Made by a program: the position numbers and the translations under genes
DNA from: Deltaproteobacteria bacterium
Lineage (GTDB): Bacteria; JAEEML01
Reading direction: 5' to 3'
Length of the DNA stretch: 33,110 nucleotides
Assembly: GCA_016283195.1 (NCBI GenBank)
Contig: JAEEML010000020.1
Span: 1 to 33,110, forward strand
Part shown: one piece after another, positions 1 to 8,925 of the stretch
Layout of the letters: each line of letters begins with the position of its first letter
Position numbering within the stretch: the stretch's first letter is position 1
The notes under the pieces: generated by a model
The model's database searches: none
Seen by the model: only the letters and a program-made list of their open reading frames with translations
What the model was told of the DNA's origin: nothing

Positions 1-62
1 GCCACAGAGATGGTGTTAATGGTGTTAAGATGGGTTTGTAATTGTGCGCTTATTCCTGACAT
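1..62 (-). CDS. 5' end of a paralogue of the 1635-aa protein (partial)
   Basis: Only the first 20 codons are in the window; the gene runs off the left edge. Read on the minus strand it starts MSGISAQLQTHLNTINTI, which matches the start of the neighbouring 1635-residue protein (MSGISSQLQTHLSTITSL) at most positions. A strong ribosome-binding site (GGGAGGA, 73-67) lies five bases before the ATG. The leader just upstream, with a T-rich tract before the Shine-Dalgarno, is also very similar between the two genes. This points to tandem duplication. The function is unknown; it is inferred to share the architecture of its neighbour. Confidence 0.8.
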   Translation of the reverse strand, partial: MSGISAQLQTHLNTINTISV

Positions 63-190
63 AGAATCCTCCCAAGAAAAAGTCTTGGCTATATTGCCAA
101 ATGTCGCGGCAATGTAAAGGCTATTTATTATAGATAAATGGCGGATAGACGCCTTTATGGCGCCTCCTTTTGTGGCCTTAAAAGAGAATA
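63..190 (-). promoter_or_regulatory. Intergenic leader of the paralogous gene, with hairpin at the RBS
   Basis: These 128 bases separate the two tandem paralogues. On the minus strand there is a TATAAT hexamer (132-127) without a convincing -35. A perfect 6-bp inverted repeat, CCAAGA/TCTTGG (72-77 and 83-88), includes the first bases of the Shine-Dalgarno. Folding it could partly hide the ribosome-binding site. The equivalent hairpin is not preserved upstream of the full-length paralogue, so a regulatory role is only a guess. Confidence 0.3.
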
Positions 191-3100
191 TTAATCGACT
201 TTGTAATATTTATTGAGCAGCGGGAATTTATCGGGATTATCCAGGACAGTTTTTTCAAACATGGTGAAATAATCCTCGTTAGAGGTATTGGCGCTGATTT
301 CCAGCATTTTGGCCGTGGCGGCCTCATTTAGGTCGCTCGCATGATTCAGCTGTTCCTGAGTAGCGTCCGGGTCATTAAAAATGGCATTAGCCTGCTCTAA
401 AATGTCATAAGCCTCTTTCAGCGGATCGCACATATCATTTAAAAGCTTGGCTTCGGCGATAAAAGCTTCGCGCACATCATTATCGGGGTTGTATTTAACC
501 TCACTCTGCTCTAACCCGTCGCGGCCAAAGGGGAGGCGGGTGCGGTCAAAGCCCACGCTACCGGTAACGCGCACAATGTCTATAGAATCGCAGGAGTGCA
601 GAATCATGGCTTCAACAGTATCTATGGGCAATTTGCCGTTGATGAGAGAGGCCATTTTTTCAATATAGGCTTCATCGGTAATGCCCTGAGCGCGTAGGTG
701 CTCTTTAAGCTTGTCGCCGCTTCGCCCTTCATAGACATCGGGGCCGTTTTGCAAGCGGCCGGCATCGTGCAGGGCAATGGCGCGGATTAAGCCGTAGCGA
801 TCGATCTTCATACCTTGCGCTTCCATGTAATTTATCATGGCATTGGCATAAATCACTACGCGGCTGATATGGGCGCGGCCGTGGAGACTTTCCGGGTCGA
901 AAGTTTGCTCATGGTTTTTGTAAATATCCATGATTTCATTAAAGAACTCTTTCTTAAAAGCTTTAAAAGAGGCATCTTTGGTAGCTACTTCCTGCGGCGG
1001 GGTAACAGGCTTTAAATCTACTCTGGTGGTAGTGATATCGAGCTCATTTTCTTTAACAATAACAAGCGGCACCCCAAGTTTATCGGCTACTTCCTTGGCT
1101 CTGGCCATTTTGGCTTTATCTCTTGTTTGCAGGACTCTTATTTCTTTAATATCTTTGGTTAAATCTACGCCGCCATAGATTTGTCCCTCAATATAGGAGC
1201 TTTCGGCAATCGCACAATTAATGGCATAAGGATCCTGGCTTCTGGTTTTAATAGTTTCCAAAACTGTTTCATGCAGTTTGGGCAACAGGTTATTCATGTG
1301 ATCGGCCGAAGTAGGAGCAAAAGCATCACCTTGGCTGTAATTCATAATGGCCAGAGCCACCAGAGCCGCTTCGTCATTTAAAGAAACGGTAGCATGATGC
1401 TCCGTGCAGTAATTAGTTATTATAGTGGATATCTCCATTTCCAGATCACCGTCATGGCCATTACCGAAAGCCTGCCCTTTTTTCGCGGCCAATTTTGATA
1501 TTACATATTCGATAAAGTCATCGGTTATGACTTCCGGGTGGTCCAAAGTGAAAGGCTGCCCATTTTTTAAACCGTTAAGAGCCGTGCGGAATCTCTCATT
1601 GCCACTATCGGTAATTATCTGTTCAAAGGCGTAAAAAGAATCACCGGCGGTAAAGGTGGTGCGCTTTTTCACATTGTCTTTCAGCACAATACAGCAATAG
1701 TCGTATTGCGAATAAAGCGGAACAGCGCCGATTAGGCTCTTGCCGACATTGAGGGCGGCGGAAATGGGGTGGGCTTTAGCTTTTATGCCGTCAGCGTCAA
1801 TAGTCTTTAATTCCGGTGTCAATTTATGTTCGACATCAATACGTTTGGCAACGTAATGGGTGCCTTTTTCGTGCTGCTCAAGCTCAAAAATATTTTTCAG
1901 TTTAGCTTTACTGGGGTCGAATTTACCGTTTTCGTCTCTAAAGGGCGAGGTTTCCCCAAAGAGCAGCTCACCGGAAAGGTTGATGGTCAAATTGGAGGAG
2001 TCAATGACTTTTTGGAAATCCTCTTTAGTAATCCCGTTAGCATCAAGTGCCGCCTGGGCTTCGTCGGAAATATCTTTTTTCTTACTGGCATCGCCGGTCT
2101 TAAGATAATCATCGCTCTGTTTACCCAGTTCCACTTGCGCAGAACGGTGCTCAGCACCGGCCAGCACTGCCACATTGGCGCCTGTCAGGCGGGAATCTTT
2201 AACCGGAGTGGTATCAATAGCTCTATCGGCAATAAGCGTATAAACAGCCGCTTCCAGATTATTTAAAGTATCGAGAGCCAGGTTGGCATCGCTGGAATAA
2301 GCGGGCATACTGCCATCTTTTAGCGGCGTTAAATGGTGGTTAGTGAGGGCAATTCTAAGCTCAGTGAGCGCGGGATTATGTAAACCGGAAACCAGGCGCA
2401 AGAGGTCTTCCGGAGCCATCTTTTGCAGTGCTTCATTAAGAATCTGGTTAAAGAAGGTATCAAATTCCTTGAGTCCCTGAGCTTGCGAGCTATTGGTATA
2501 GGTGAGTTTACGCAGCTCGGTTAATAAGGAAACCAGCTCGCCGGCATTGTTTATATTTTTAAATTGGCCGATATTACCATTGATAATGGTCTCTAAAATG
2601 CCGTCCATGCGTTTGGTAAATTCCGTATGAGCGGCAGCTTGCATTTCGAGGGTAAATGTTTTGATGGGCTCTTTAAAGCGCGAGGGAATATCGCTTTCGC
2701 TTTCTACCTGGGCCTTAAGCGAAAAATCCTTCACGCCGGCATCAATATGGCGCTTTTCTACCTCGGCTCGCACTGACGAATGCAAGAAACCCATGATTTG
2801 CTGGACATTGGAGGCCATTAAGTAGGCATTGGTGCCGTAAATATCGCGGCCATTAAGATCCTGCATAAGGGAGGTTGGCGCATCGTAAATAATATTATAT
2901 TCCGGGGAATTAACCATTTTGGCTAAAAGTATTAGCTGCTTATCGTTAAGGCTAGCGATAAGCGGCTCAAAGGCCTCGCCATAAGCGCGGGAAAAATCAT
3001 CACCGCCCGGAGGTGCACAATCAGGCTTAGTGAGCCGTTTTTGGCGAAATGCGGCATTGATTTGGGCGTCAATGAGCCCTTTTAATTTGCTGGCCGCGTT

Positions 3101-5098
3101 AAAGAATTTACCAATATCGGGAATATTTTGGCTGGCAGCGCTTAAGAGATAGGCTTTTATTTCATCGGCGGTTTCCAGCTTCTCCGGCTCGGGCGGAATG
3201 AGGCCGAGCTGGCGGTTACGCTCTACGGCAAGCGCGCGCTCAAACCCGGCTTTGGCAATATCTTTCATAGTTTGGGGCGAAAAACCCGGCTTAGCGGCGG
3301 CATCTTTGATATCGAGCAGTATTTGCTCGCGCAAGTTAGCTTCGGCTTCGGGCGACATAGGCACCGGCGAGAGATCCAGAATCTTGGCCAGTTTTGTCAT
3401 ATCGCCGGCCGAAATAGTGCCGCGCAGGTCGCCATCGGGAAGACCTTTTAAGCCAAATGTTTCCTGGCGCCACTCTTTGGCTCCGGCTACCATGTCTTCG
3501 GTCATAAGTGTAGCGAGTTTTTGCACGTCTTCAGCTGGCATATCGGGATTTTTGGCTGTAAGTTCGGCGGCAATGGCATCGCGAACATCTATCTTATGAA
3601 AGCCTTCATAATGGAGGCGGGTAAGAATGGAGCCATGCTTTTTGCCAAATTCTTTGGCTCTAAAGGCCAGTTGCTCATCTCCCAGAGTCAGATGGCGCTT
3701 GGAATTAAAAATGGAACCAAAGAAGTTGGAAATAGCCCGCTTAAAATTCTCCCATTTAGAGAATGAGGGCACAGTATAATCTATGCTCTCGAGGCCGTAA
3801 ACAGTGGTCCTTTTGGTGACAGGTACGGCCGGATGGCGCCTGATTTCTTCATTTTCGATGATGTTTTTGAAGATTTTTACATAGCTTGTGGCTATGGCAT
3901 CCGGGGTGTTGGCCTGCGGCGCGCTAAATTCCTGGGCGGCCAAATTGTTTAGAGTGGTGGTGTTAAACCTGGTTAATAGCCCTTTTAAAGCCTCATCACT
4001 GAGCCCTTTTACCATAGATTCTAGTTTGTTTTTCAAAAAGGCTTTAAAATCAGGCAAACTGGGAACACCGGCCGGGAAAGTGCCAAAATAATCGGCCAGA
4101 TGTTGGCAGGCTTCATCCTTGGTGCCGCTGAGACAGAGGGCAGGAAGCAATTCTTTTAGATCATCCTGAGCCAGTTTGCTGGCTTTTTCGCCGGCCATCA
4201 CCATGAATTCGCTGAGTTTGTCATTTATCTCGGGAGTAGTCTCAACCTGAGTGGGCAAATTCATATTATACTGCCCGGCGATATTTCTTTTTTGCAAAGC
4301 ATCATTTAAAGAGCCGATGATGGCTCCATAGCACTTAGTGCCCTGAATAGTGCGCATACCGCTGAGCATTTCCACTATGTCAAAAGAGGAGCAGAGCGAA
4401 GTGGCTTTTAACGAATAAGCGCAGAGGAGATCTTTTAGCTTAGGCGCAGATAAAGCGCTGGCCAGAGCTTTTAAATCCTCCTCCGGCATATCGGCAAAAA
4501 TTTTATCAAAATAGGCGTTGGTATATTTATTCAAATCATCGGTGCCGAAGTCGTCTTTGCCTTTGGCTTTAAAATCGGCTTGAACGCTTTTGAAAACTTC
4601 ATTGCCGAGGTCGAAAATAGCCGCTAAAAGCTCTTTTTCTTTGACCTCCGGTACAATGGTGCTGATAAAAGTCTGCGCTTTGGCCGCCATGGGGTCTTCT
4701 TCATGGATAATATCACCCAAAATAGCTCCCGGAGCGATGGGATTAGCTTTGGGGCCACTGGGGAGAACCGCATCTTTAGGGGCCGGAACTGGTCCAGGAG
4801 CCGCTTGCGGCACCGGAGCTTTGATATCGGGTTTATTGGTAAGAGTGGCTACCTGCGTTTTTAACTGGCCAAGGCCCTCAATTCCGGCCTTTTCCAATTT
4901 GTCTATGAGATTAAGCAAAGTAGCGGAAACTTCCGGGCTGAGCGAGCTTTGCCCGCTAACTAAAGTTTTAATATTATCAGCAATTTCCTGATATTTTGGC
5001 TTGTTGTCAATGGCCTTGGCTGAGCCGGAATTTTCGGCGGCTGTTAGGCTGGTGATGGTTGAAAGGTGAGTTTGTAATTGCGAACTTATTCCTGACAT
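191..5098 (-). CDS. Giant 1635-aa protein with C-terminal SidE-PDE-like HD domain
   Basis: No full-length family is recognised. The N-terminus (about 1-100) is rich in Ser, Thr and Gln, with no signal peptide or membrane segment. A Pro/Ala-rich linker follows at about 92-125. Residues 200-920 are mostly helical and carry a degenerate repeat around a motif like M-x2-EDL-x2-L (starting near 204, 309, 366, 717 and 894). Near the C-terminus is an HD-type metal site: LHGRAH (H1406, H1410), HDAGR (H1444, D1445), a G-P-D-V-Y-E segment, then HSCDSID (H1501, D1504). This order resembles the phosphodiesterase domain of Legionella SidE proteins (established family knowledge), but no ubiquitin-ligase ART domain was recognised. 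The start has a strong AGGAGG. Lacking a Sec signal and having a conserved N-terminus shared with its tandem paralogue, it could be a secreted effector or a large cytosolic enzyme; neither is shown. Confidence 0.85.
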   Translation of the reverse strand: MSGISSQLQTHLSTITSLTAAENSGSAKAIDNKPKYQEIADNIKTLVSGQSSLSPEVSATLLNLIDKLEKAGIEGLGQLKTQVATLTNKPDIKAPVPQAAPGPVPAPKDAVLPSGPKANPIAPGAILGDIIHEEDPMAAKAQTFISTIVPEVKEKELLAAIFDLGNEVFKSVQADFKAKGKDDFGTDDLNKYTNAYFDKIFADMPEEDLKALASALSAPKLKDLLCAYSLKATSLCSSFDIVEMLSGMRTIQGTKCYGAIIGSLNDALQKRNIAGQYNMNLPTQVETTPEINDKLSEFMVMAGEKASKLAQDDLKELLPALCLSGTKDEACQHLADYFGTFPAGVPSLPDFKAFLKNKLESMVKGLSDEALKGLLTRFNTTTLNNLAAQEFSAPQANTPDAIATSYVKIFKNIIENEEIRRHPAVPVTKRTTVYGLESIDYTVPSFSKWENFKRAISNFFGSIFNSKRHLTLGDEQLAFRAKEFGKKHGSILTRLHYEGFHKIDVRDAIAAELTAKNPDMPAEDVQKLATLMTEDMVAGAKEWRQETFGLKGLPDGDLRGTISAGDMTKLAKILDLSPVPMSPEAEANLREQILLDIKDAAAKPGFSPQTMKDIAKAGFERALAVERNRQLGLIPPEPEKLETADEIKAYLLSAASQNIPDIGKFFNAASKLKGLIDAQINAAFRQKRLTKPDCAPPGGDDFSRAYGEAFEPLIASLNDKQLILLAKMVNSPEYNIIYDAPTSLMQDLNGRDIYGTNAYLMASNVQQIMGFLHSSVRAEVEKRHIDAGVKDFSLKAQVESESDIPSRFKEPIKTFTLEMQAAAHTEFTKRMDGILETIINGNIGQFKNINNAGELVSLLTELRKLTYTNSSQAQGLKEFDTFFNQILNEALQKMAPEDLLRLVSGLHNPALTELRIALTNHHLTPLKDGSMPAYSSDANLALDTLNNLEAAVYTLIADRAIDTTPVKDSRLTGANVAVLAGAEHRSAQVELGKQSDDYLKTGDASKKKDISDEAQAALDANGITKEDFQKVIDSSNLTINLSGELLFGETSPFRDENGKFDPSKAKLKNIFELEQHEKGTHYVAKRIDVEHKLTPELKTIDADGIKAKAHPISAALNVGKSLIGAVPLYSQYDYCCIVLKDNVKKRTTFTAGDSFYAFEQIITDSGNERFRTALNGLKNGQPFTLDHPEVITDDFIEYVISKLAAKKGQAFGNGHDGDLEMEISTIITNYCTEHHATVSLNDEAALVALAIMNYSQGDAFAPTSADHMNNLLPKLHETVLETIKTRSQDPYAINCAIAESSYIEGQIYGGVDLTKDIKEIRVLQTRDKAKMARAKEVADKLGVPLVIVKENELDITTTRVDLKPVTPPQEVATKDASFKAFKKEFFNEIMDIYKNHEQTFDPESLHGRAHISRVVIYANAMINYMEAQGMKIDRYGLIRAIALHDAGRLQNGPDVYEGRSGDKLKEHLRAQGITDEAYIEKMASLINGKLPIDTVEAMILHSCDSIDIVRVTGSVGFDRTRLPFGRDGLEQSEVKYNPDNDVREAFIAEAKLLNDMCDPLKEAYDILEQANAIFNDPDATQEQLNHASDLNEAATAKMLEISANTSNEDYFTMFEKTVLDNPDKFPLLNKYYKVD

Positions 5099-5116
5099 AG
5101 GGGCCTCCTAAGAAAA

Positions 5117-5160
5117 AAGTCGCCATATTCTAGGCAACTGGAAGCTGGGTAAGCAAGGCT
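5117..5160 (-). promoter_or_regulatory. Possible promoter of the giant gene
   Basis: On the minus strand a TTGCTT hexamer is followed after 18 bases by TAGAAT, a short distance before the AGGAGG and ATG of the 1635-aa gene. The match to a housekeeping promoter is moderate. The leader from here to the ATG is the part conserved with the paralogue at the left edge. Confidence 0.3.
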
Positions 5161-5165
5161 TTTTT

Positions 5166-5245
5166 TGCTATAAATTGGCTGATAAAAGCTCTACATTGCT
5201 TACTGCCGGCATGCTATAATAGCAGCCGCTTATTGCGGCATTTTT
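5166..5245 (+). promoter_or_regulatory. Extended -10 promoter(s) and leader hairpin for the lipoprotein gene
   Basis: TGCTATAAT (5212-5220) is a perfect extended -10 element. A second similar element, TGCTATAAA, preceded by a T-run, lies at 5166-5174. There is no good -35. Immediately after the predicted transcription start is a small hairpin, GCCGC-TTATT-GCGGC (5225-5239), followed by ATTTTT. It may stabilise the 5' end or weakly attenuate transcription. A GAGGAGT ribosome site precedes the ATG at 5270. Confidence 0.5.
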
Positions 5246-5269
5246 CGGCCGTAAAAATGAGGAGTCATT

Positions 5270-6553
5270 ATGCCCTTTAAAAAACGCATAGCGTCTAACT
5301 TTTATGGCTTTACCTGCCTGGCAATTATTCTTTCTTCTTTGCCTTCATGCAATAATAATGATGAGAATTTACTGGCTACCATTAAAATAAATATTGAGCA
5401 CCCTGAGGCCATCGAGGGAGTTTATTTAAACCACGAGCTTATTTGCAGTGCTGATGGGCCGGTTTCTTTTGGCGGTGCGGTTATGGTGCAAAGAGACTGT
5501 CCGGATGGCAAGTGCGAACACATTTTTCGCAAAGATATGGAACTTTGCGACGGCACTGAGTTTATAAAGCTGGGCGATACTTTTTCTGTATCTATCGTTT
5601 ATAAATGCGAAACCCAGGAAGACGACGCCCATTTTTGCGGCTCCACAGTCGCTTCCCCGGTAATTGTTACCGTAGATGGCAAAGAGCTCGCCAATACCCG
5701 CGTCTATAAAGTTGAGCGCGATTTTGGTGAAGAAGAGCTGGAAACCACCGCCGCTAGGCCTTTTGAATCGGCCGAAATAATAGAGCTAAAAGATATGACC
5801 ATCGAGATAAAGGGCAAGCCGCAGCTGATTGCCAGAAAAGATGTGCGTTTAAAACATGAAGAAGGCTATGCCTATGTTGATTTTACCGCCGCCGATGTTT
5901 CTTACGGCTATGCCGAGGGGGCATACGATCCGGACACCGGGGCCCTGGCCAAGGGCTGCGGCAGCATTTATGAGCTGCTCTCTTTTTGCCGCACTGGCAT
6001 GGACGTTAATGTGCGGGCAAGAGTGGAAGCCGGTTTTAGAATTCCAGCGGAATTTACTATTAACGGGAGCCCGGTGACTAATGAAGCCAATCACCATTAT
6101 GAGGAAGTGGAGTTTTTTACGAGAACCGTTATGCCGCGAGAAGATGGAGCGGTACTCAAAGTAGCCAGCAACAAAAAAACGGCTATTCCCGATGCTCTCG
6201 GCGGTAAAAAGTTTAAAATGGTGGCTGTTGCCGATGAAGACGGCGATAATTATGAGGAAGCCCCGGCCGGCCTTTCGGCCTCACTCACCATGAATCAGGA
6301 TATGAGCTGTACTTTTACCAAAAATAACCGGAGCTGGCGCTGCAAATATGGCATGGTTTCCGATATAAACGCCAGTATTACCATGCTGGGCAATGAAGCA
6401 TACGAGTCCGGTATTTATCCGGAAGTCTTTTTTGATTTCTTCTTTGATGAAGATTCGAAAAAATATTTTTTAAGGCGCTCCAGCAGTTCATCAGATGAAG
6501 AAATGGCCGAACTTGAGAAAATTAGCGGCCGCTATATTATGGAAGAGATATAA
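5270..6553 (+). CDS. Lipoprotein of unknown function (427 aa)
   Basis: The N-terminus has a charged stretch (KKR), a hydrophobic segment and a lipobox ending LPSC, so Cys27 should be lipidated and the protein anchored in an envelope membrane. An Asn/Asp-rich tether (CNNNDEN) follows. The mature part is acidic, with several scattered Cys residues (in the segments around CPDGKC, YKCETQ, HFCGS and SFCRTG) that could form disulfides. It looks beta-rich and no domain is recognised. A Ser run (SSSSS) lies near the C-terminus. It is the first gene after an extended -10 promoter, and its stop is only four bases before the likely GTG start of apbE, so the two are probably co-transcribed. It contains no obvious ApbE flavinylation motif, so it is not clearly an ApbE substrate. 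Confidence 0.85.
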   Translation: MPFKKRIASNFYGFTCLAIILSSLPSCNNNDENLLATIKINIEHPEAIEGVYLNHELICSADGPVSFGGAVMVQRDCPDGKCEHIFRKDMELCDGTEFIKLGDTFSVSIVYKCETQEDDAHFCGSTVASPVIVTVDGKELANTRVYKVERDFGEEELETTAARPFESAEIIELKDMTIEIKGKPQLIARKDVRLKHEEGYAYVDFTAADVSYGYAEGAYDPDTGALAKGCGSIYELLSFCRTGMDVNVRARVEAGFRIPAEFTINGSPVTNEANHHYEEVEFFTRTVMPREDGAVLKVASNKKTAIPDALGGKKFKMVAVADEDGDNYEEAPAGLSASLTMNQDMSCTFTKNNRSWRCKYGMVSDINASITMLGNEAYESGIYPEVFFDFFFDEDSKKYFLRRSSSSSDEEMAELEKISGRYIMEEI

Positions 6554-6557
6554 CCAA

Positions 6558-7586
6558 GTGGTGGGGCGGAAGTATCAACACTTTCCGGCGGCGATTTTCG
6601 CCATTTTATTGCTTATTGCTCCCGCTGCCCGCGCCGCCGGCCCGCTCATAGAGGAGCGCCGCCCGGCCATGGGGGGAGTGGCCCACATCATGGCTTATGG
6701 CCGGGCGGAAGAGCCTACCAGGAAAGCGCTCGCCGCCGCTTTTTTGGAAATTGCCCGCTTGGAAAAAATATTTTCCCCTTATGACAAAGAGAGTGAACTC
6801 TTTAAAGTAAATAGCCGGGCCGCTAAAGAGCCTGTAAAAATTTCCAAAGAATTTCAAGGTATTATCGTGCTGGCTCAAGAAGTGGCTAAAAAAAGCGGCG
6901 GCTCTTTTGACATTTCCTTTGCCGCGCTTAATGGGCTTTGGCATTTTCCCGGCCCCGGCGCTCCGGCGCCGATCCCTCCGGCTTATGAGATAGCCGCCCG
7001 CCGGCCGCTGGTTGGTTATCAAAATATTGTGCTTAATCCGGAAAAGAGCACCATATTTTTCCAAAAAGAGGGCATGGCTATCGGCCTTTCAAGCCTTGTT
7101 AAGGGCTATGCGGCCGAGCGGGCGGGAGCCATATTAAAAGCCGCCGGAGTGAGCGGCGCCATGGTTTCACTTAGCGGCGATATATATAGCTTTGGTGACA
7201 AAGGGGGCGAAAAGTGGCTTATTGGCATAAAAGACCCGCGCGGAGAGGGCTACTTTGCCACCTTGGAGCTTTTAGATGAGGCCATTGTCACCAGCGGCGA
7301 CTATGAGCGCTATTTTGAAAAAGATGGCCAGCGCTACCACCATATTCTGGACCCAAAGAGCGGCTACCCGGCGCAGGGTGTGCGCCAGGTTACCATTACC
7401 GGCCCCAATGGCGCTCTAGCCGATGCCTTAGCTACCGCCGTCATGGTGCTGGGGGCTAATGAAGGGCTAAAGCTACTGGCCGCATACCCAGCCTATGGGG
7501 CTATTATTATTGATAATAAAAATGAATTATATGTTACCCAAAATTTAAAAAAGCGTCTATATAAGGAGCGGGCGCCGACGCCCTGA
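6558..7586 (+). CDS. apbE: ApbE-family FAD:protein FMN transferase
   Basis: ApbE enzymes move FMN from FAD onto a Thr of exported flavoproteins such as Rnf and Nqr subunits, outside the inner membrane. The family pattern is clear: an AMGG start of the domain, SPYDKESELFKVN, GGSFDISFAALNGLWHF, SLVKGYAAERAG, an SLSGDIYSFG segment, then TSGDYERYF, HHILDPKSGYP and ADALATAVMVLG with the metal/FAD-binding residues. An N-terminal hydrophobic segment ending ARA-AG fits a signal peptide. The open frame extends back to an ATG at 6495, overlapping the upstream lipoprotein gene by 59 bases. The GTG at 6558 is preferred because it lies four bases after that stop and is preceded by GGAAGAG. It gives about 342 residues, normal for the family. 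No flavoprotein target is encoded in the window. Confidence 0.92.
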   Translation: MVGRKYQHFPAAIFAILLLIAPAARAAGPLIEERRPAMGGVAHIMAYGRAEEPTRKALAAAFLEIARLEKIFSPYDKESELFKVNSRAAKEPVKISKEFQGIIVLAQEVAKKSGGSFDISFAALNGLWHFPGPGAPAPIPPAYEIAARRPLVGYQNIVLNPEKSTIFFQKEGMAIGLSSLVKGYAAERAGAILKAAGVSGAMVSLSGDIYSFGDKGGEKWLIGIKDPRGEGYFATLELLDEAIVTSGDYERYFEKDGQRYHHILDPKSGYPAQGVRQVTITGPNGALADALATAVMVLGANEGLKLLAAYPAYGAIIIDNKNELYVTQNLKKRLYKERAPTP

Positions 7587-7608
7587 GTGAAAAAAGGATA
7601 AAGATTAT

Positions 7609-8925
7609 ATGCAAACACCTGAAATTTCCGGCTATTACAAAACCAGGCTGCCATCGGACATCCGCCTGGCCCAAATTGAGTTTACAAAGCGCACCGACGG
7701 CGTAAAAGCCCTAAATTGTGCTATAGGCAATGTTACGCTGCCCTTGCACCCGGCTATGCAAAAGCGCCTTGCGGCTCTTATGAGCGACCCGAAAAGCCCG
7801 TTTTTAGACGGCTCAGTGCAATATACCCCCACAGTGGGCCGGAGCGACACCCGTGAAGCCTTTTTAAAAATAATTGCTTCCAGCGGCTTTAGCACCCAAG
7901 GGCTCTTTGCCCATATCACCGACGGCGGCAGCGCCGCTATGGAACTTGTGCTTTTGGGCGTTTGCGGCGCGGCCGGCACTCATGAGCGCCCGCTCCTCTT
8001 AATAGATGCCGCTTATGTTAATTACCAGTGTCTAGCCGAGCGCATCGGCCGCAAAACCGTCTGCATCCGCCGCACTTTTGACAAAAAGAGCGGCAAATTC
8101 AGCCTGCCAGATTTAGAGGCTATGGAAAAGGTTATAGAAAAAGAGCAACCGGCGGCTATTTTGGTCATCCCTTACGATAACCCCACCGGCCACTTCTATA
8201 GCCAGGACGACATGGACACTTTAGGGCAAATAGCCGTGCGCCACAACATCTGGCTGGTGAGCGACGAAGCTTACCGCGAGCTCTATTACACCCCGGGCAA
8301 AACCAGCTCCATTTGGGGTATTACGGAAGAAAAAGTGCCGGGCATCAGCGGCCGGCGCATCAGCATTGAAACGGCCTCCAAAGTGTGGAACGGCTGCGGC
8401 CTTCGCGTTGGCGCCATCATCACCGACAGCGAACTTTTCCACGAAAAGGCCGTTTATGAATACACCGCCAACCTCTGCGCCAACCACATCGGCCAGTGGG
8501 CCTTTGCCGCCATTTTGGATGAATCTATGGCCGATATGCAGGCTTGGTATAAAAAGCAGCGCAGCTATTATTATGAAATGATGCAGGAATTTCGCAAAAA
8601 TGTTTTAAAGGAAGTGCCCGGAATTTTGGCGAGTAGCCCCGATGCTTCCATCTATTCCGTGCTTGATCTCTCCGACATAGTGCCCCAAAATTTCAGTGCC
8701 AATAAATTTGTCATGTATGCCAGTACCAAGGGCAAAGTTGCTCTGCCGGACGGTGATTACACGCTGCTTTTAAGCCCCATGAGCGGCTTTTACACAGTAA
8801 AAGCGGGCGAAGAAAATCCCGGCCGCGCCCAAATGCGCGTAGCCTATGTGGAATCGCCGGAAAATATGCGCAAAGTGCCTAAAGTTCTGGCCGGGCTTTT
8901 AAAGGATTACCTGGCTACTCTCTAA
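7609..8925 (+). CDS. PLP-dependent class I/II aminotransferase
   Basis: A fold-type I aminotransferase that transfers amino groups between amino acids and 2-oxo acids in the cytosol. Visible landmarks are NPTG (N191-G194), SDEAY (D219, Y222) contacting the cofactor, and SKVWNGCGLRVG, with K258 as the Schiff-base lysine. At 438 residues it is slightly longer than typical aspartate aminotransferases (about 400). The extra length is partly an insert near the C-terminus, around the SPMSGFYTVKAG segment. The substrate cannot be read from the sequence; aspartate, aromatic or alanine-type activities are all possible. It starts 22 bases after apbE with an AAGGA ribosome site, so it is probably in the same transcript. 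Its TAA stop overlaps the stop of the convergent membrane-protein gene. Confidence 0.92.
   Translation: MQTPEISGYYKTRLPSDIRLAQIEFTKRTDGVKALNCAIGNVTLPLHPAMQKRLAALMSDPKSPFLDGSVQYTPTVGRSDTREAFLKIIASSGFSTQGLFAHITDGGSAAMELVLLGVCGAAGTHERPLLLIDAAYVNYQCLAERIGRKTVCIRRTFDKKSGKFSLPDLEAMEKVIEKEQPAAILVIPYDNPTGHFYSQDDMDTLGQIAVRHNIWLVSDEAYRELYYTPGKTSSIWGITEEKVPGISGRRISIETASKVWNGCGLRVGAIITDSELFHEKAVYEYTANLCANHIGQWAFAAILDESMADMQAWYKKQRSYYYEMMQEFRKNVLKEVPGILASSPDASIYSVLDLSDIVPQNFSANKFVMYASTKGKVALPDGDYTLLLSPMSGFYTVKAGEENPGRAQMRVAYVESPENMRKVPKVLAGLLKDYLATL

Noticed and set aside
1430-1460. E-M-E triplet in the giant protein as a possible mono-ADP-ribosyltransferase ExE motif
   Set aside because: No matching Arg and STS motifs at suitable spacing were found, so a SidE-like ART domain cannot be claimed.
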